A stretch of DNA of 7,060 nucleotides from Comamonadaceae bacterium (GTDB lineage Bacteria > Pseudomonadota > Gammaproteobacteria > Burkholderiales > Burkholderiaceae_C). A model generated the notes under the pieces. That model worked only from the letters and a program-made list of their open reading frames with translations, was not told the DNA's origin and ran no database searches. The position numbers and the translations under genes are program-made. Shown here in pieces: positions 1 to 5,749 of the stretch. Each line of letters starts with the position of its first letter. Position 1 is the first letter of the stretch. The stretch spans positions 1 to 7,060 of the forward strand of contig JAIXXW010000228.1 in the NCBI GenBank assembly GCA_027490555.1, in the 5' to 3' direction.

Positions 1-24
1 CCGAACGATCCACACCTCCATCCG

Positions 25-345
25 ATGGTTTCCAACAACGCCAAAGAAGTTTTCATCCAGGGCATCACCCAGGACGGCAAGCCTTTCAGGCCCAGTGACT
101 GGGCCGAGCGTCTGGCGGGCGTGATGAGCCAATTCCGTCCCGGCGGTGCCACGCCGGGCAGCCACCTGAGCTATTCCCCCTGGTGCATTCCGACCACGCT
201 GGCGGGGGTCAAGTGTGTGATCGTCAACCAGGAGTTGCGCGAGCACAACGTCATGGCCTGGGATTTCGTGATGAATTTCGCGCTCGACAATGGCTTGCAG
301 GTGGCCGAAGCCTGTTTGCTGCCCGATCCCCCCACAAAGAAATAA
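25..345 (+). CDS. DUF3579 family protein (uncharacterised)
   Basis: This 106-residue soluble protein is recognised as DUF3579, a family typical of betaproteobacteria and without a known function. The diagnostic run is the N-terminal half: KEVFIQGITQDGKPFRPSDW, then AERLAGVMSQF, followed by LSYSPWCIPT and a C-terminal NQELREHNVMAWDFVMNFA block. There is no signal peptide or membrane segment. The start is uncertain. The ATG at 25 has no purine-rich ribosome-binding site, and the frame stays open upstream to the window edge, so a few more residues could lie outside. From memory, the family in this group begins about here. In related genomes the gene often sits between an arginine-biosynthesis gene (argF) and rpsT; argF is not visible here. 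No intrinsic terminator follows on the + strand. Family assignment is fairly sure; function is unknown. Confidence 0.82.
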   Translation: MVSNNAKEVFIQGITQDGKPFRPSDWAERLAGVMSQFRPGGATPGSHLSYSPWCIPTTLAGVKCVIVNQELREHNVMAWDFVMNFALDNGLQVAEACLLPDPPTKK

Positions 346-440
346 GCCCCACACGCCTGCGTGGGTGCGCGCCGCGGCCCAGAGCCCTGCGCCGGTTTGC
401 ACAGCGGACGTCCTGGTGCGCCCGGCCGGGCAGCGGCCAT

Positions 441-474
441 GAAAAAACCGCCGAGGTTTGCACCTGGGCGGTTC
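441..474 (-). terminator. Intrinsic terminator of rpsT
   Basis: Read on the - strand, the arms at 467-473 (GGCGGTT) and 446-452 (AACCGCC) pair perfectly over 7 bp. After one G-G mismatch, an inner 4-bp stem (ACCT 462-465 with AGGT 454-457) closes on a TTGC loop. Six A residues at 442-447 on the + strand give a U-tract directly after the stem on the - strand. This is a canonical rho-independent terminator, about 80 nt beyond the rpsT stop codon. No T-run follows on the + strand, so it is directional and does not serve the DUF3579 gene. Confidence 0.85.
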
Positions 475-494
475 AGTGTTCGCGGACAGCGCAC

Positions 495-526
495 CCGTTT
501 CAAACGGCAGCGAGAGCGGGTCTCGC
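495..526 (-). other. Two small hairpins in the rpsT 3' untranslated region
   Basis: Two inverted repeats lie between the rpsT stop codon and its terminator. The first is CCGTTT-C-AAACGG at 495-507, 6-bp arms around one base, which as RNA would fold with 5 bp and a 3-nt loop. The second is GCGAGA-GCGGG-TCTCGC at 510-526, a 6-bp stem with a 5-nt loop. Neither is followed by a T-run, so they are not terminators themselves. Together with the terminator stem they make this 3' region strongly structured. Any role in mRNA stability or processing is inference. Confidence 0.45.
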
Positions 527-551
527 CGGGCTGTTGATCTGTTGGAGCGGA

Positions 552-854
552 TCAGGCTGCGGCAGTGGCCAAAGTCTTGACTTTGGCACTCAGGCGGCTC
601 TTGTCACGGGCAGCCTTGTTTTTGTGGAAGATGCCTTTGTCGGCAATGGTGTCCACCACGGTTTGCATCTTGGCAAACAACTCGGTGGCTTTGGTCTTGT
701 CACCGGCTGCAACGGCTTTTTCGACGTTTTTCACAGCGGTGCGGTATTTGGAGCGCAGCGAAGAGTTCGCAGCGTTGATTTTGATGTCTTGACGGACGCG
801 TTTGCGGCCCGAAGCCAGACGGGGGTTTTTCTTTTTGGGTTTAGCGGATGCCAT
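552..854 (-). CDS. rpsT: 30S ribosomal protein bS20
   Basis: This encodes the small-subunit protein bS20, which binds 16S rRNA early in 30S assembly. The 100-residue product is rich in lysine and arginine, and starts MASAKPKKKNPRLASGRKRV. The conserved core includes QDIKINAANSSLRSKYRTAVKNVEKAV (residues 22-48) and the C-terminal HKNKAARDKSRLSAKV segment. It is longer than the 87-residue E. coli protein because of a short alanine-rich tail, which fits betaproteobacterial homologues. The start ATG (complement of 852-854) begins at the conserved N-terminus. Upstream is a GAAAGAAA stretch about 6 nt away, a weak ribosome-binding site. The gene is monocistronic, with an extended -10 promoter about 46 nt upstream and an intrinsic terminator downstream. 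In E. coli bS20 represses its own translation; nothing here proves or excludes that. Confidence 0.97.
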   Translation of the reverse strand: MASAKPKKKNPRLASGRKRVRQDIKINAANSSLRSKYRTAVKNVEKAVAAGDKTKATELFAKMQTVVDTIADKGIFHKNKAARDKSRLSAKVKTLATAAA

Positions 855-900
855 GGATGGTTTCTTTCAGTGTCTGAGGATGATGTCCAGCGAACCGCGC

Positions 901-909
901 ATTCTAGCA
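901..909 (-). promoter_or_regulatory. Extended -10 promoter of rpsT
   Basis: The - strand reads TGCTAGAAT, a perfect TGnTAnAAT extended -10 element (the hexamer is the complement of 901-906). No good -35 hexamer lies 16-18 nt upstream, which is tolerated by extended -10 promoters. The predicted start would leave a leader of about 40 nt before the rpsT ATG. The position alone upstream of a highly expressed ribosomal gene makes it plausible; no transcript data were available. Confidence 0.6.
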
Positions 910-967
910 GAAGGTCCAGAGGCCGGGGTGGTCGCGGGCTGGCGGCTGGGCGTGCGGGTTCACCCAG

Positions 968-985
968 GGCCCGGGTCACCGGGCC
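968..985. repeat. Perfect 7-bp inverted repeat between rpsT and murJ
   Basis: GGCCCGG and CCGGGCC flank a GTCA spacer, giving an 18-bp perfect inverted repeat in the divergent region. It lies 8-25 bp upstream of the putative murJ -10, which is where a -35 element would be. It is not a terminator on either strand because no T-run follows. It could be an operator-like site or a chance product of GC-rich sequence. Confidence 0.4.
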
Positions 986-992
986 GGACCGC

Positions 993-998
993 TAAACT
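993..998 (+). promoter_or_regulatory. Possible -10 element for murJ
   Basis: TAAACT lies 8 nt before the GTG start codon of murJ and is the only AT-rich hexamer in the region. If used, transcription would begin around 1005, so the mRNA would be essentially leaderless. No -35 match is visible at the usual spacing. This fits the absence of a ribosome-binding site before murJ, but rests on one hexamer. Confidence 0.35.
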
Positions 999-1006
999 CA
1001 CCCCCT

Positions 1007-2572
1007 GTGAGCCTCCTGCGATCTGCCTCTGTTGTGTCCCTTTTTACCCTGGCTTCCCGGGTCACGGGTTTGGTGCGGGAGCTGCTGATCGCCTCGATGT
1101 TTGGGGCCAGTGCCTTGACCGACGCCTTCAATGTGGCTTTCCGGATTCCCAACCTGTTCCGCCGCCTGTTTGCGGAAGGGGCCTTCAGCCAGGCTTTTGT
1201 GCCGGTGCTGGCGGCCAGTCGGGCTCAGCACGGCGAGGAGGCCACCCGCCAGGCGATCGACCATGTGGCCACCGCCCTGGCCTGGTCGGTGCTGCTCTTG
1301 TCGGTGCTCGGGGTGCTGTTGTCGCCCTTCCTGGTCTGGGCCTTGGCCAGTGGTTTGCAGCAGGACCCGCGCGGCCACGAAGCCGCTGTGCACATGACCC
1401 GCTGGATGTTCCCTTACATCGCTTTCATGTCCATGGTGGCCCTGTCGGCCGGGATTTTGAACACCTGGAAGCGTTTTGCGGTGCCCGCTGCCACGCCGGT
1501 GTTTCTGAATGTCAGCGTCATCGGGGCCACCTGGTGGCTGGCGCCCTGGCTGGGGCGGCAGGGGGTCGAGGCCATTTACGCCTTGCCCGTGGGGGTGATG
1601 CTGGGCGGCTTTTTGCAATTGGCGGTTCAGATCCCGGCCCTGGCCCGGCTGGGTTTGCTGCCCCGACTGGGCCTGCGCCCCTCGGCCGTCCAAAAAGCCT
1701 GGACCCACCCCGCCACCTTGAACATCCTGCGCCTGATGGGGCCAGCTTTGCTGGGTGTTGGCGTGGCCCAGATTTCCTTGCTGATCAACACGCAAATTGC
1801 CTCCCACCTGGCGCCAGGCAGTGTCAGCTGGCTCACCTACGCCGACCGGCTGATGGAGTTCCCCACCGCCATCTTGGGTGTGGCGCTGGGGGTGGTGTTG
1901 ATGCCCCAGCTGGCGGCCGCGAACGCCACCGGCGACAGCGCGCGCTACACCGCCATGCTGGATTGGGGTTTGCGTCTGGTGCTGCTGCTGGCCCTGCCTT
2001 GCGCCGCCGCCTTGTTGGTGTTTTCCCAGCCTTTGGTGTCTGTGCTGTACCACTATGGTGCCTTCACCGATCGGGACTTGCAGCAAACCACCTTGGCGCT
2101 GACGGGCTACGGCGTGGGCTTGCTGGGTTTGGTGGCCATCAAGGTCCTCGCGCCGGGCTATTACGCCAGCCAAGACGTCCGCACGCCGGTGCGCATCGCG
2201 GTGGCGGTGTTGGTGCTGACGCAGCTGTTCAACCTGGTGCTGGTGCCCACCATGGCCCATGCCGGCCTGGCCTGGTCGATTGGTTTGGGGGCGCTGGTCA
2301 ACGCGCTGTGGTTGCTGCTGGGGCTGTTGCGCCGGGGCAGTTACAGGCCGCAGCCCGGTTGGTTGCGCTTTGCACTGCAGGTGGTGTTGGCCACGGCCTT
2401 GCTCACGGCCTTGCTGTGGTGGGCGGCCCACCATTTGCCCTGGGCGGCCATGCGCCAGGAGGCCTGGTTGCGCATCGGCTGGATGGTGACGATTTTGGCG
2501 GGCTCGGCCCTGCTGTATTTTGGTGTGCTGTGGGCCACAGGCTTGCGGCTCAAGGCTTTCCTCAAGCGCTGA
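1007..2572 (+). CDS. murJ: Lipid II flippase MurJ
   Basis: MurJ moves lipid II, the peptidoglycan precursor, across the inner membrane. It belongs to the MOP transporter superfamily. The 521-residue product is the usual length for a 14-helix MurJ and is hydrophobic throughout. The N-terminal signature SRVTGLVRELLIASMFGAS is followed by TDAFNVAFRIPNLFRRLFAEGAFS. Charged residues important in E. coli MurJ occur at the same numbers: R18, R24, D39 and R52/R53. YADRLMEFP (278-286, with R281 and E284) matches the conserved later loop, and LAPGYYASQDVRTP (381-394) is also typical. The start is GTG at 1007, chosen because it gives the family's MSLLRS-type N-terminus and no alternative start codon lies in frame just upstream. 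There is no ribosome-binding site. It probably shares a transcript with the SirB1-type gene 4 nt downstream. Confidence 0.96.
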   Translation: MSLLRSASVVSLFTLASRVTGLVRELLIASMFGASALTDAFNVAFRIPNLFRRLFAEGAFSQAFVPVLAASRAQHGEEATRQAIDHVATALAWSVLLLSVLGVLLSPFLVWALASGLQQDPRGHEAAVHMTRWMFPYIAFMSMVALSAGILNTWKRFAVPAATPVFLNVSVIGATWWLAPWLGRQGVEAIYALPVGVMLGGFLQLAVQIPALARLGLLPRLGLRPSAVQKAWTHPATLNILRLMGPALLGVGVAQISLLINTQIASHLAPGSVSWLTYADRLMEFPTAILGVALGVVLMPQLAAANATGDSARYTAMLDWGLRLVLLLALPCAAALLVFSQPLVSVLYHYGAFTDRDLQQTTLALTGYGVGLLGLVAIKVLAPGYYASQDVRTPVRIAVAVLVLTQLFNLVLVPTMAHAGLAWSIGLGALVNALWLLLGLLRRGSYRPQPGWLRFALQVVLATALLTALLWWAAHHLPWAAMRQEAWLRIGWMVTILAGSALLYFGVLWATGLRLKAFLKR

Positions 2573-2576
2573 AAGC

Positions 2577-3443
2577 ATGCCCATGCCCTTGAACTGGTCT
2601 GCCCAGACGCCTTTGAGCTACTTTGCCAGCCTGGTCCAAAGCGACGAGCAGTTTCCGCTGCTGGAAGCCGCCGCCAGCTTGGTGCAGGACGAAGAGCCCA
2701 CCCTCGATGTGCAGCAGGTGCTGGACGATGTGGCGCGTTTGTTGAAGCGGGTCCTGGCGCGCATGCCCGACGACGCGGATGAGTTGACCCGACTGGCCAT
2801 CCTGACGCAGGTTTTCTACAGGGACCTGGGTTTTGCAGGCAACCCCAATGATTACTATGCGCCCGAAAACAGCTACCTGAACGAGGTTCTGCGCACGCGC
2901 CGCGGGATCCCTGTTTCCTTGGCCGTGATCTGGCTGGAGCTGGCCCAGGCGCTGGATTTGAAGGCCCAAGGCGTCTCCTTTCCTGGCCATTTCCTGGTCA
3001 AGGTCGCGCTCCAGGGCGGCTTGGTGGTGCTGGACCCGCTGACGGGCGAGTCCTTGGGCCTGGACAAGCTGTCCGAGCGTTTGAGCCCTTTCCGGGATCC
3101 GGCAGACCAGGCCGCTGCGCCCGATCTGGATGAGGGTGAAACGCCGCTGGGCCTGTATTTGCAGGCCTGCCCGCCCCGCGATGTGCTGGCCCGCATGCTG
3201 CGCAACCTCAAGGAAATTTTCCGTGCACAAGAGGACTGGCCGCGCATGTTGCAGGTGCTGGACCGCTTGGTGGTCTTGCTGCCTGACACCTGGACCGAGC
3301 GGCGTGACCGCGGCCTGGTGCATGCCGAGCTGGGGCACGCGCACGAGGCCCTGCATGATTTGCGCTGCTACCTGGAGGCCGTGCCCGAAGGGCCCGATGC
3401 CCTGGCCCTGCGCAACCGTGTGATCGAGCTGTCAGGGCTTTGA
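2577..3443 (+). CDS. SirB1/YchA-type transglutaminase-like protein with TPR-like C-terminus
   Basis: This 288-residue soluble protein matches the SirB1 (YchA) family, whose biochemical role is not established. The N-terminal half carries the transglutaminase-like fold signatures: YYAPENSYLNEVLRTRRGIPVSL (93-115), VSFPGHFLVK (133-142) and VLDPLTGE (151-158). Where an active transglutaminase has its nucleophilic cysteine, this protein has S114; H138 and D153 occupy the other catalytic positions. The S is normal for the family as I recall it. Residues 190-288 are helical and resemble paired TPR helices (from MLRNLKEIFRAQEDW through DLRCYLEAVPEGPDA). ATG at 2577 was chosen over the ATG two codons later because it is nearest to murJ; either is possible. 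It sits 4 nt after the murJ stop, implying cotranscription. It converges on purM with a 4-bp gap. Family call is strong, function unknown. Confidence 0.88.
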   Translation: MPMPLNWSAQTPLSYFASLVQSDEQFPLLEAAASLVQDEEPTLDVQQVLDDVARLLKRVLARMPDDADELTRLAILTQVFYRDLGFAGNPNDYYAPENSYLNEVLRTRRGIPVSLAVIWLELAQALDLKAQGVSFPGHFLVKVALQGGLVVLDPLTGESLGLDKLSERLSPFRDPADQAAAPDLDEGETPLGLYLQACPPRDVLARMLRNLKEIFRAQEDWPRMLQVLDRLVVLLPDTWTERRDRGLVHAELGHAHEALHDLRCYLEAVPEGPDALALRNRVIELSGL

Positions 3444-3447
3444 GGGC

Positions 3448-4500
3448 TCAGGCCACCACCACCTGGGGGCCTGCGCCTTGCGCTGCAATGTGGCCGATGG
3501 TGTAGACCTGCTCACCGGCAGCGCGCAGCGTGGCCGCACAGCTTTCGGCTGCGGCGGCACCCACCACCACCACCATGCCGATGCCGTTGTTGAAGGTGCG
3601 GTTCATTTCGGTGTCGTCGATGCCGGCGGTTTTTTGCAGCCAGGCAAACAACTCGGTCTGGGGCCAGCTGCCTTGCTGCAGGTGGGCGGCCAGGCCTGCG
3701 GGCAGCACGCGGGGAATGTTCTCCAAAAGACCACCGCCCGTGATGTGGGCCAGGGCCTTGATGCCCGCAGATTGCGGGGTGTGCGGGTGCTGGGCCAGTG
3801 CGCTCAAGACGTTGCGCACGTACAGGCGGGTGGGGGCCATCAGGGCTTGCTTGAAGGGTTGGCCGTCCAGCGTCGAGGGGGCATCGCTGCCTGCGCGTTC
3901 GATGCACTTGCGCACCAGGGAAAAGCCGTTGGAGTGCACCCCCGACGAGGCCAGACCCAGCACCACGTCGCCAGCCTGGACATGCTGACCCGTCAGGATT
4001 TGGGACTTCTCGACCGCCCCGACCGCAAAGCCGGCCAGGTCGTATTCGCCGGCAGGGTACATGCCCGGCATTTCTGCCGTTTCACCGCCAATCAGGGCGC
4101 AACCCGACAACTCGCAACCCTTGGCGATGCCGCCGATCACCGCGGCGGCGGTGTCCACATCGAGCTTGCCGCAGGCAAAGTAATCCAGAAAAAACAGCGG
4201 TTCGGCACCTTGAACCAGCACGTCGTTCACGCTCATGGCCACCAGATCGATGCCCACGGTGTCGTGCATGTTCCACTCGAAAGCCAGCTTCAGTTTGGTG
4301 CCCACACCGTCGGTGCCGCTGACCAGCACGGGTTCCTTGTAGCGCTTGGGCACCTCAAAAAGGGCGCCAAAACCGCCGATGCCGGCCAAAACGCCTTCCC
4401 GCAGGGTTTTCTTGGCCAGGGGCTTGATGCGCTCGACCAGGGCGTCACCGGCAACAATGTCCACGCCGGCATCTTTGTAGGAAAGGGGTGTTTGGCTCAT
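3448..4500 (-). CDS. purM: Phosphoribosylformylglycinamidine cyclo-ligase (AIR synthetase)
   Basis: PurM closes the imidazole ring of the purine pathway, converting FGAM and ATP to AIR, ADP and phosphate in the cytoplasm. The 350-residue product is the family length (345 in E. coli). Landmarks in order are the N-terminal SYKDAGVDI, SGTDGVGTKLKLAF (61-74), VAMSVNDVLVQGAEPLFFLDY (88-108), IGGETAEMPGMY (137-148) and ASSGVHSNGFSLVRK (184-198), all intact. The N-terminal position of SYKDAGVDI supports the ATG at 4498-4500. There is no Shine-Dalgarno sequence before it. The leader holds only a 4-bp GC stem (4508-4520), and I see no E. coli-type PurR box. The gene stands alone, transcribed away from the AI-2E/hda operon, and its stop lies 4 bp from the stop of the SirB1-type gene with no visible terminator between. 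Confidence 0.97.
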   Translation of the reverse strand: MSQTPLSYKDAGVDIVAGDALVERIKPLAKKTLREGVLAGIGGFGALFEVPKRYKEPVLVSGTDGVGTKLKLAFEWNMHDTVGIDLVAMSVNDVLVQGAEPLFFLDYFACGKLDVDTAAAVIGGIAKGCELSGCALIGGETAEMPGMYPAGEYDLAGFAVGAVEKSQILTGQHVQAGDVVLGLASSGVHSNGFSLVRKCIERAGSDAPSTLDGQPFKQALMAPTRLYVRNVLSALAQHPHTPQSAGIKALAHITGGGLLENIPRVLPAGLAAHLQQGSWPQTELFAWLQKTAGIDDTEMNRTFNNGIGMVVVVGAAAAESCAATLRAAGEQVYTIGHIAAQGAGPQVVVA

Positions 4501-4563
4501 GGTTTGGGCCCGAAAAGGGCATGTGAATGGGTAAGTGGAGCCCCCCAGAACAGGCTGGCAGAC

Positions 4564-4569
4564 TAAAAT
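4564..4569 (+). promoter_or_regulatory. Putative -10 for the AI-2E/hda/HAD operon
   Basis: TAAAAT, one mismatch from consensus, lies 64 nt before the chosen start codon of the membrane-protein gene. No convincing -35 hexamer is found 16-18 nt upstream. The predicted leader would be about 58 nt and would contain the 8-bp hairpin at 4603-4621. It is supported by position and by being one of two AT-rich patches in a GC-rich gap. Confidence 0.45.
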
Positions 4570-4577
4570 CAGCTCTT

Positions 4578-4583
4578 ATTTTA
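4578..4583 (-). promoter_or_regulatory. Putative -10 for purM
   Basis: The - strand reads TAAAAT here, and transcription from it would give a purM leader of about 70 nt. There is no clear -35. It lies only 8 bp from the opposite-strand TAAAAT at 4564-4569, so the two promoters would face away from each other from overlapping polymerase sites. Confidence 0.35.
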
Positions 4584-4602
4584 AGGGTCAGCCCCCAGCG
4601 CC

Positions 4603-4621
4603 TGGGCCAGCCCCTGGCCCA
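4603..4621 (+). repeat. Perfect 8-bp hairpin in the leader of the AI-2E gene
   Basis: TGGGCCAG and CTGGCCCA flank a CCC loop: a perfect, GC-rich 8-bp stem ending 12 nt before the start codon at 4634. The ribosome-binding region (acacgagac) is just outside the stem. No T-run follows, so it is not a terminator. An effect on translation is possible but inferred. Confidence 0.5.
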
Positions 4622-4633
4622 ACACGAGACCGC

Positions 4634-5749
4634 ATGCAAGCACCCCTGCCATTTTTGATGACGCGCCTGGCCGCCTGGTTGGGCGTGGCCTTGGTCGCGG
4701 TGCTGGTTCTGTGGCTGTTGGCCCCCGTGCTGGCCCCCTTCGTGATCGCGGCCGTCATGGCCTATGTTTTGCACCCTTTGGTCCTTCGCCTGGAAGCCCT
4801 GGCCCGTGGGCGCTTGCCGCATGCCTTGGCCGTGGTGCTGGTGGAGACCCTGGCGATCCTGGCCCTGCTGGGCATCTTGCTGCTGCTGGTGCCCATCTTG
4901 GTCAAGGAATGGCCTTTGCTGCAACAGCAACTGCCGGTGCTGCTGGACAAGTGGGTCGAAGCCATCAACCCTGTGCTGGCCCAGCTGGGCCTGAATGTGT
5001 CGCTGGATTTGGGCGATTTGAAAGCCCAGTTGATCGGCTTTTTGAGCACCCACCGCGACAATTGGTGGGCCCCTGTCATGTCCTCGCTGAAGCTGGGGGG
5101 CAGTGTGGCGCTGGCCGTGGTCGGTTATGCCGTGCTGGTGCCAGTGGCCCTGTTCTTCATGCTGAACGACTGGACCCGGCTGGTGCACAACATGGTCGAG
5201 TTGGTGCCCCCGGCCTGGCGCGCGCGCTTTGACAGCTTCATGCGCGACTGCGACCAGGTGCTCGGCGAGTATTTGCGCGGTCAGTTGCTGGTGATGCTGG
5301 CTTTGTCGGTGTTCTATGCCGTGGGCCTGAGTTTGTTCGGTCTGGACCTGGCCCTGCCGATCGGCGTGTTCACAGGTTTGGCCGTGTTCGTGCCCTACCT
5401 GGGTTTTGGTCTGGGGCTGGTGCTGGCGCTGCTGGCGGGCTTGCTGCAGTTTGCCTCGGCGCAGGCGCTGGTCATGGTGGCCGTGGTGTACGGCCTGGGT
5501 CAATTGCTCGAGAGCTTTTACCTGACCCCCCGGCTGGTGGGCGAGCGCATTGGCCTGCACCCCCTGGCGGTGATCCTGGCCCTGATGGCCTTTGGCCAGG
5601 TGCTGGGCTTTGTCGGGGTCTTGGTGGCGCTGCCTGCGAGTGCCGTTTTGCTGGTCGGTTTGCGGCGTTTGCGCCAGCACTACCTGCAAAGCGATCTGTA
5701 CCAACAAAGCGGCTCAGGGTCGGCTGATCAGGGGTCTGGGCGCGCATGA
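4634..5749 (+). CDS. AI-2E/PerM family membrane protein
   Basis: This 371-residue inner-membrane protein belongs to the AI-2E transporter (PerM/TqsA) family. Members are putative permeases or exporters, and the substrate cannot be read from sequence. Hydrophobic segments occur near residues 12-46, 64-90, 155-177, 215-250, 257-285 and 310-343. A polar stretch at 91-150 and an amphipathic part at 178-214 lie between. Family marks are VFVPYLGFGLG (251-261), LLESFYLTPRLVGERIGLHPLAVILALMAFG (291-321) and FVGVLVALPASA (326-337). ATG at 4634 was preferred to the in-frame GTG at 4535. The longer form adds a proline/glycine-rich run encoded across the promoter and hairpin. Only a weak GAG-type binding site precedes it, and ATG at 4658 is another option. 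It overlaps hda by 4 nt. The purM/permease/hda grouping suggests the PerM branch. Confidence 0.88.
   Translation: MQAPLPFLMTRLAAWLGVALVAVLVLWLLAPVLAPFVIAAVMAYVLHPLVLRLEALARGRLPHALAVVLVETLAILALLGILLLLVPILVKEWPLLQQQLPVLLDKWVEAINPVLAQLGLNVSLDLGDLKAQLIGFLSTHRDNWWAPVMSSLKLGGSVALAVVGYAVLVPVALFFMLNDWTRLVHNMVELVPPAWRARFDSFMRDCDQVLGEYLRGQLLVMLALSVFYAVGLSLFGLDLALPIGVFTGLAVFVPYLGFGLGLVLALLAGLLQFASAQALVMVAVVYGLGQLLESFYLTPRLVGERIGLHPLAVILALMAFGQVLGFVGVLVALPASAVLLVGLRRLRQHYLQSDLYQQSGSGSADQGSGRA

Noticed and set aside
348..365. CCCAC...GTGGG hairpin just after the DUF3579 stop as a terminator
   Set aside because: Only 5 bp with an 8-nt loop and no T-run after it, so there is no support for an intrinsic terminator.
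421..430. CCCGGCCGGG self-complementary decamer
   Set aside because: Short GC palindrome with no spacer, expected by chance in this composition, and not placed at any gene signal.
183..995. 270-codon + frame spanning the DUF3579 end, the gap and rpsT
   Set aside because: It crosses a strong terminator and runs antisense to rpsT, with no recognisable domain.
998..2584. Very long open frame on the - strand opposite murJ, and a 596-codon + frame at 802-2592
   Set aside because: Both are out-of-frame images of murJ in GC-rich DNA where stop codons are rare. The products are low-complexity (Gln/Gly/His or Gly/Ala/Arg rich) with no family signature, while the murJ frame carries all conserved residues.
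4508..4520. GCCC-GAAAA-GGGC stem in the purM leader as a regulatory element or riboswitch
   Set aside because: Only 4 bp, with no conserved riboswitch core around it. It is too small to call.
3478..4566. 362-codon + strand frame opposite purM
   Set aside because: Shadow frame; purM on the other strand is complete with all motifs.
4535..4633. N-terminal extension of the AI-2E protein from GTG at 4535
   Set aside because: It would translate through the likely promoter and leader hairpin and adds a Pro/Gly-rich run not expected in the family. ATG at 4634 is more likely.
4445..5707. 420-codon - strand frame opposite the AI-2E gene
   Set aside because: The product is dominated by glutamine and histidine, the usual antisense image of a Leu/Val-rich membrane protein. 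The + frame has clear family motifs.
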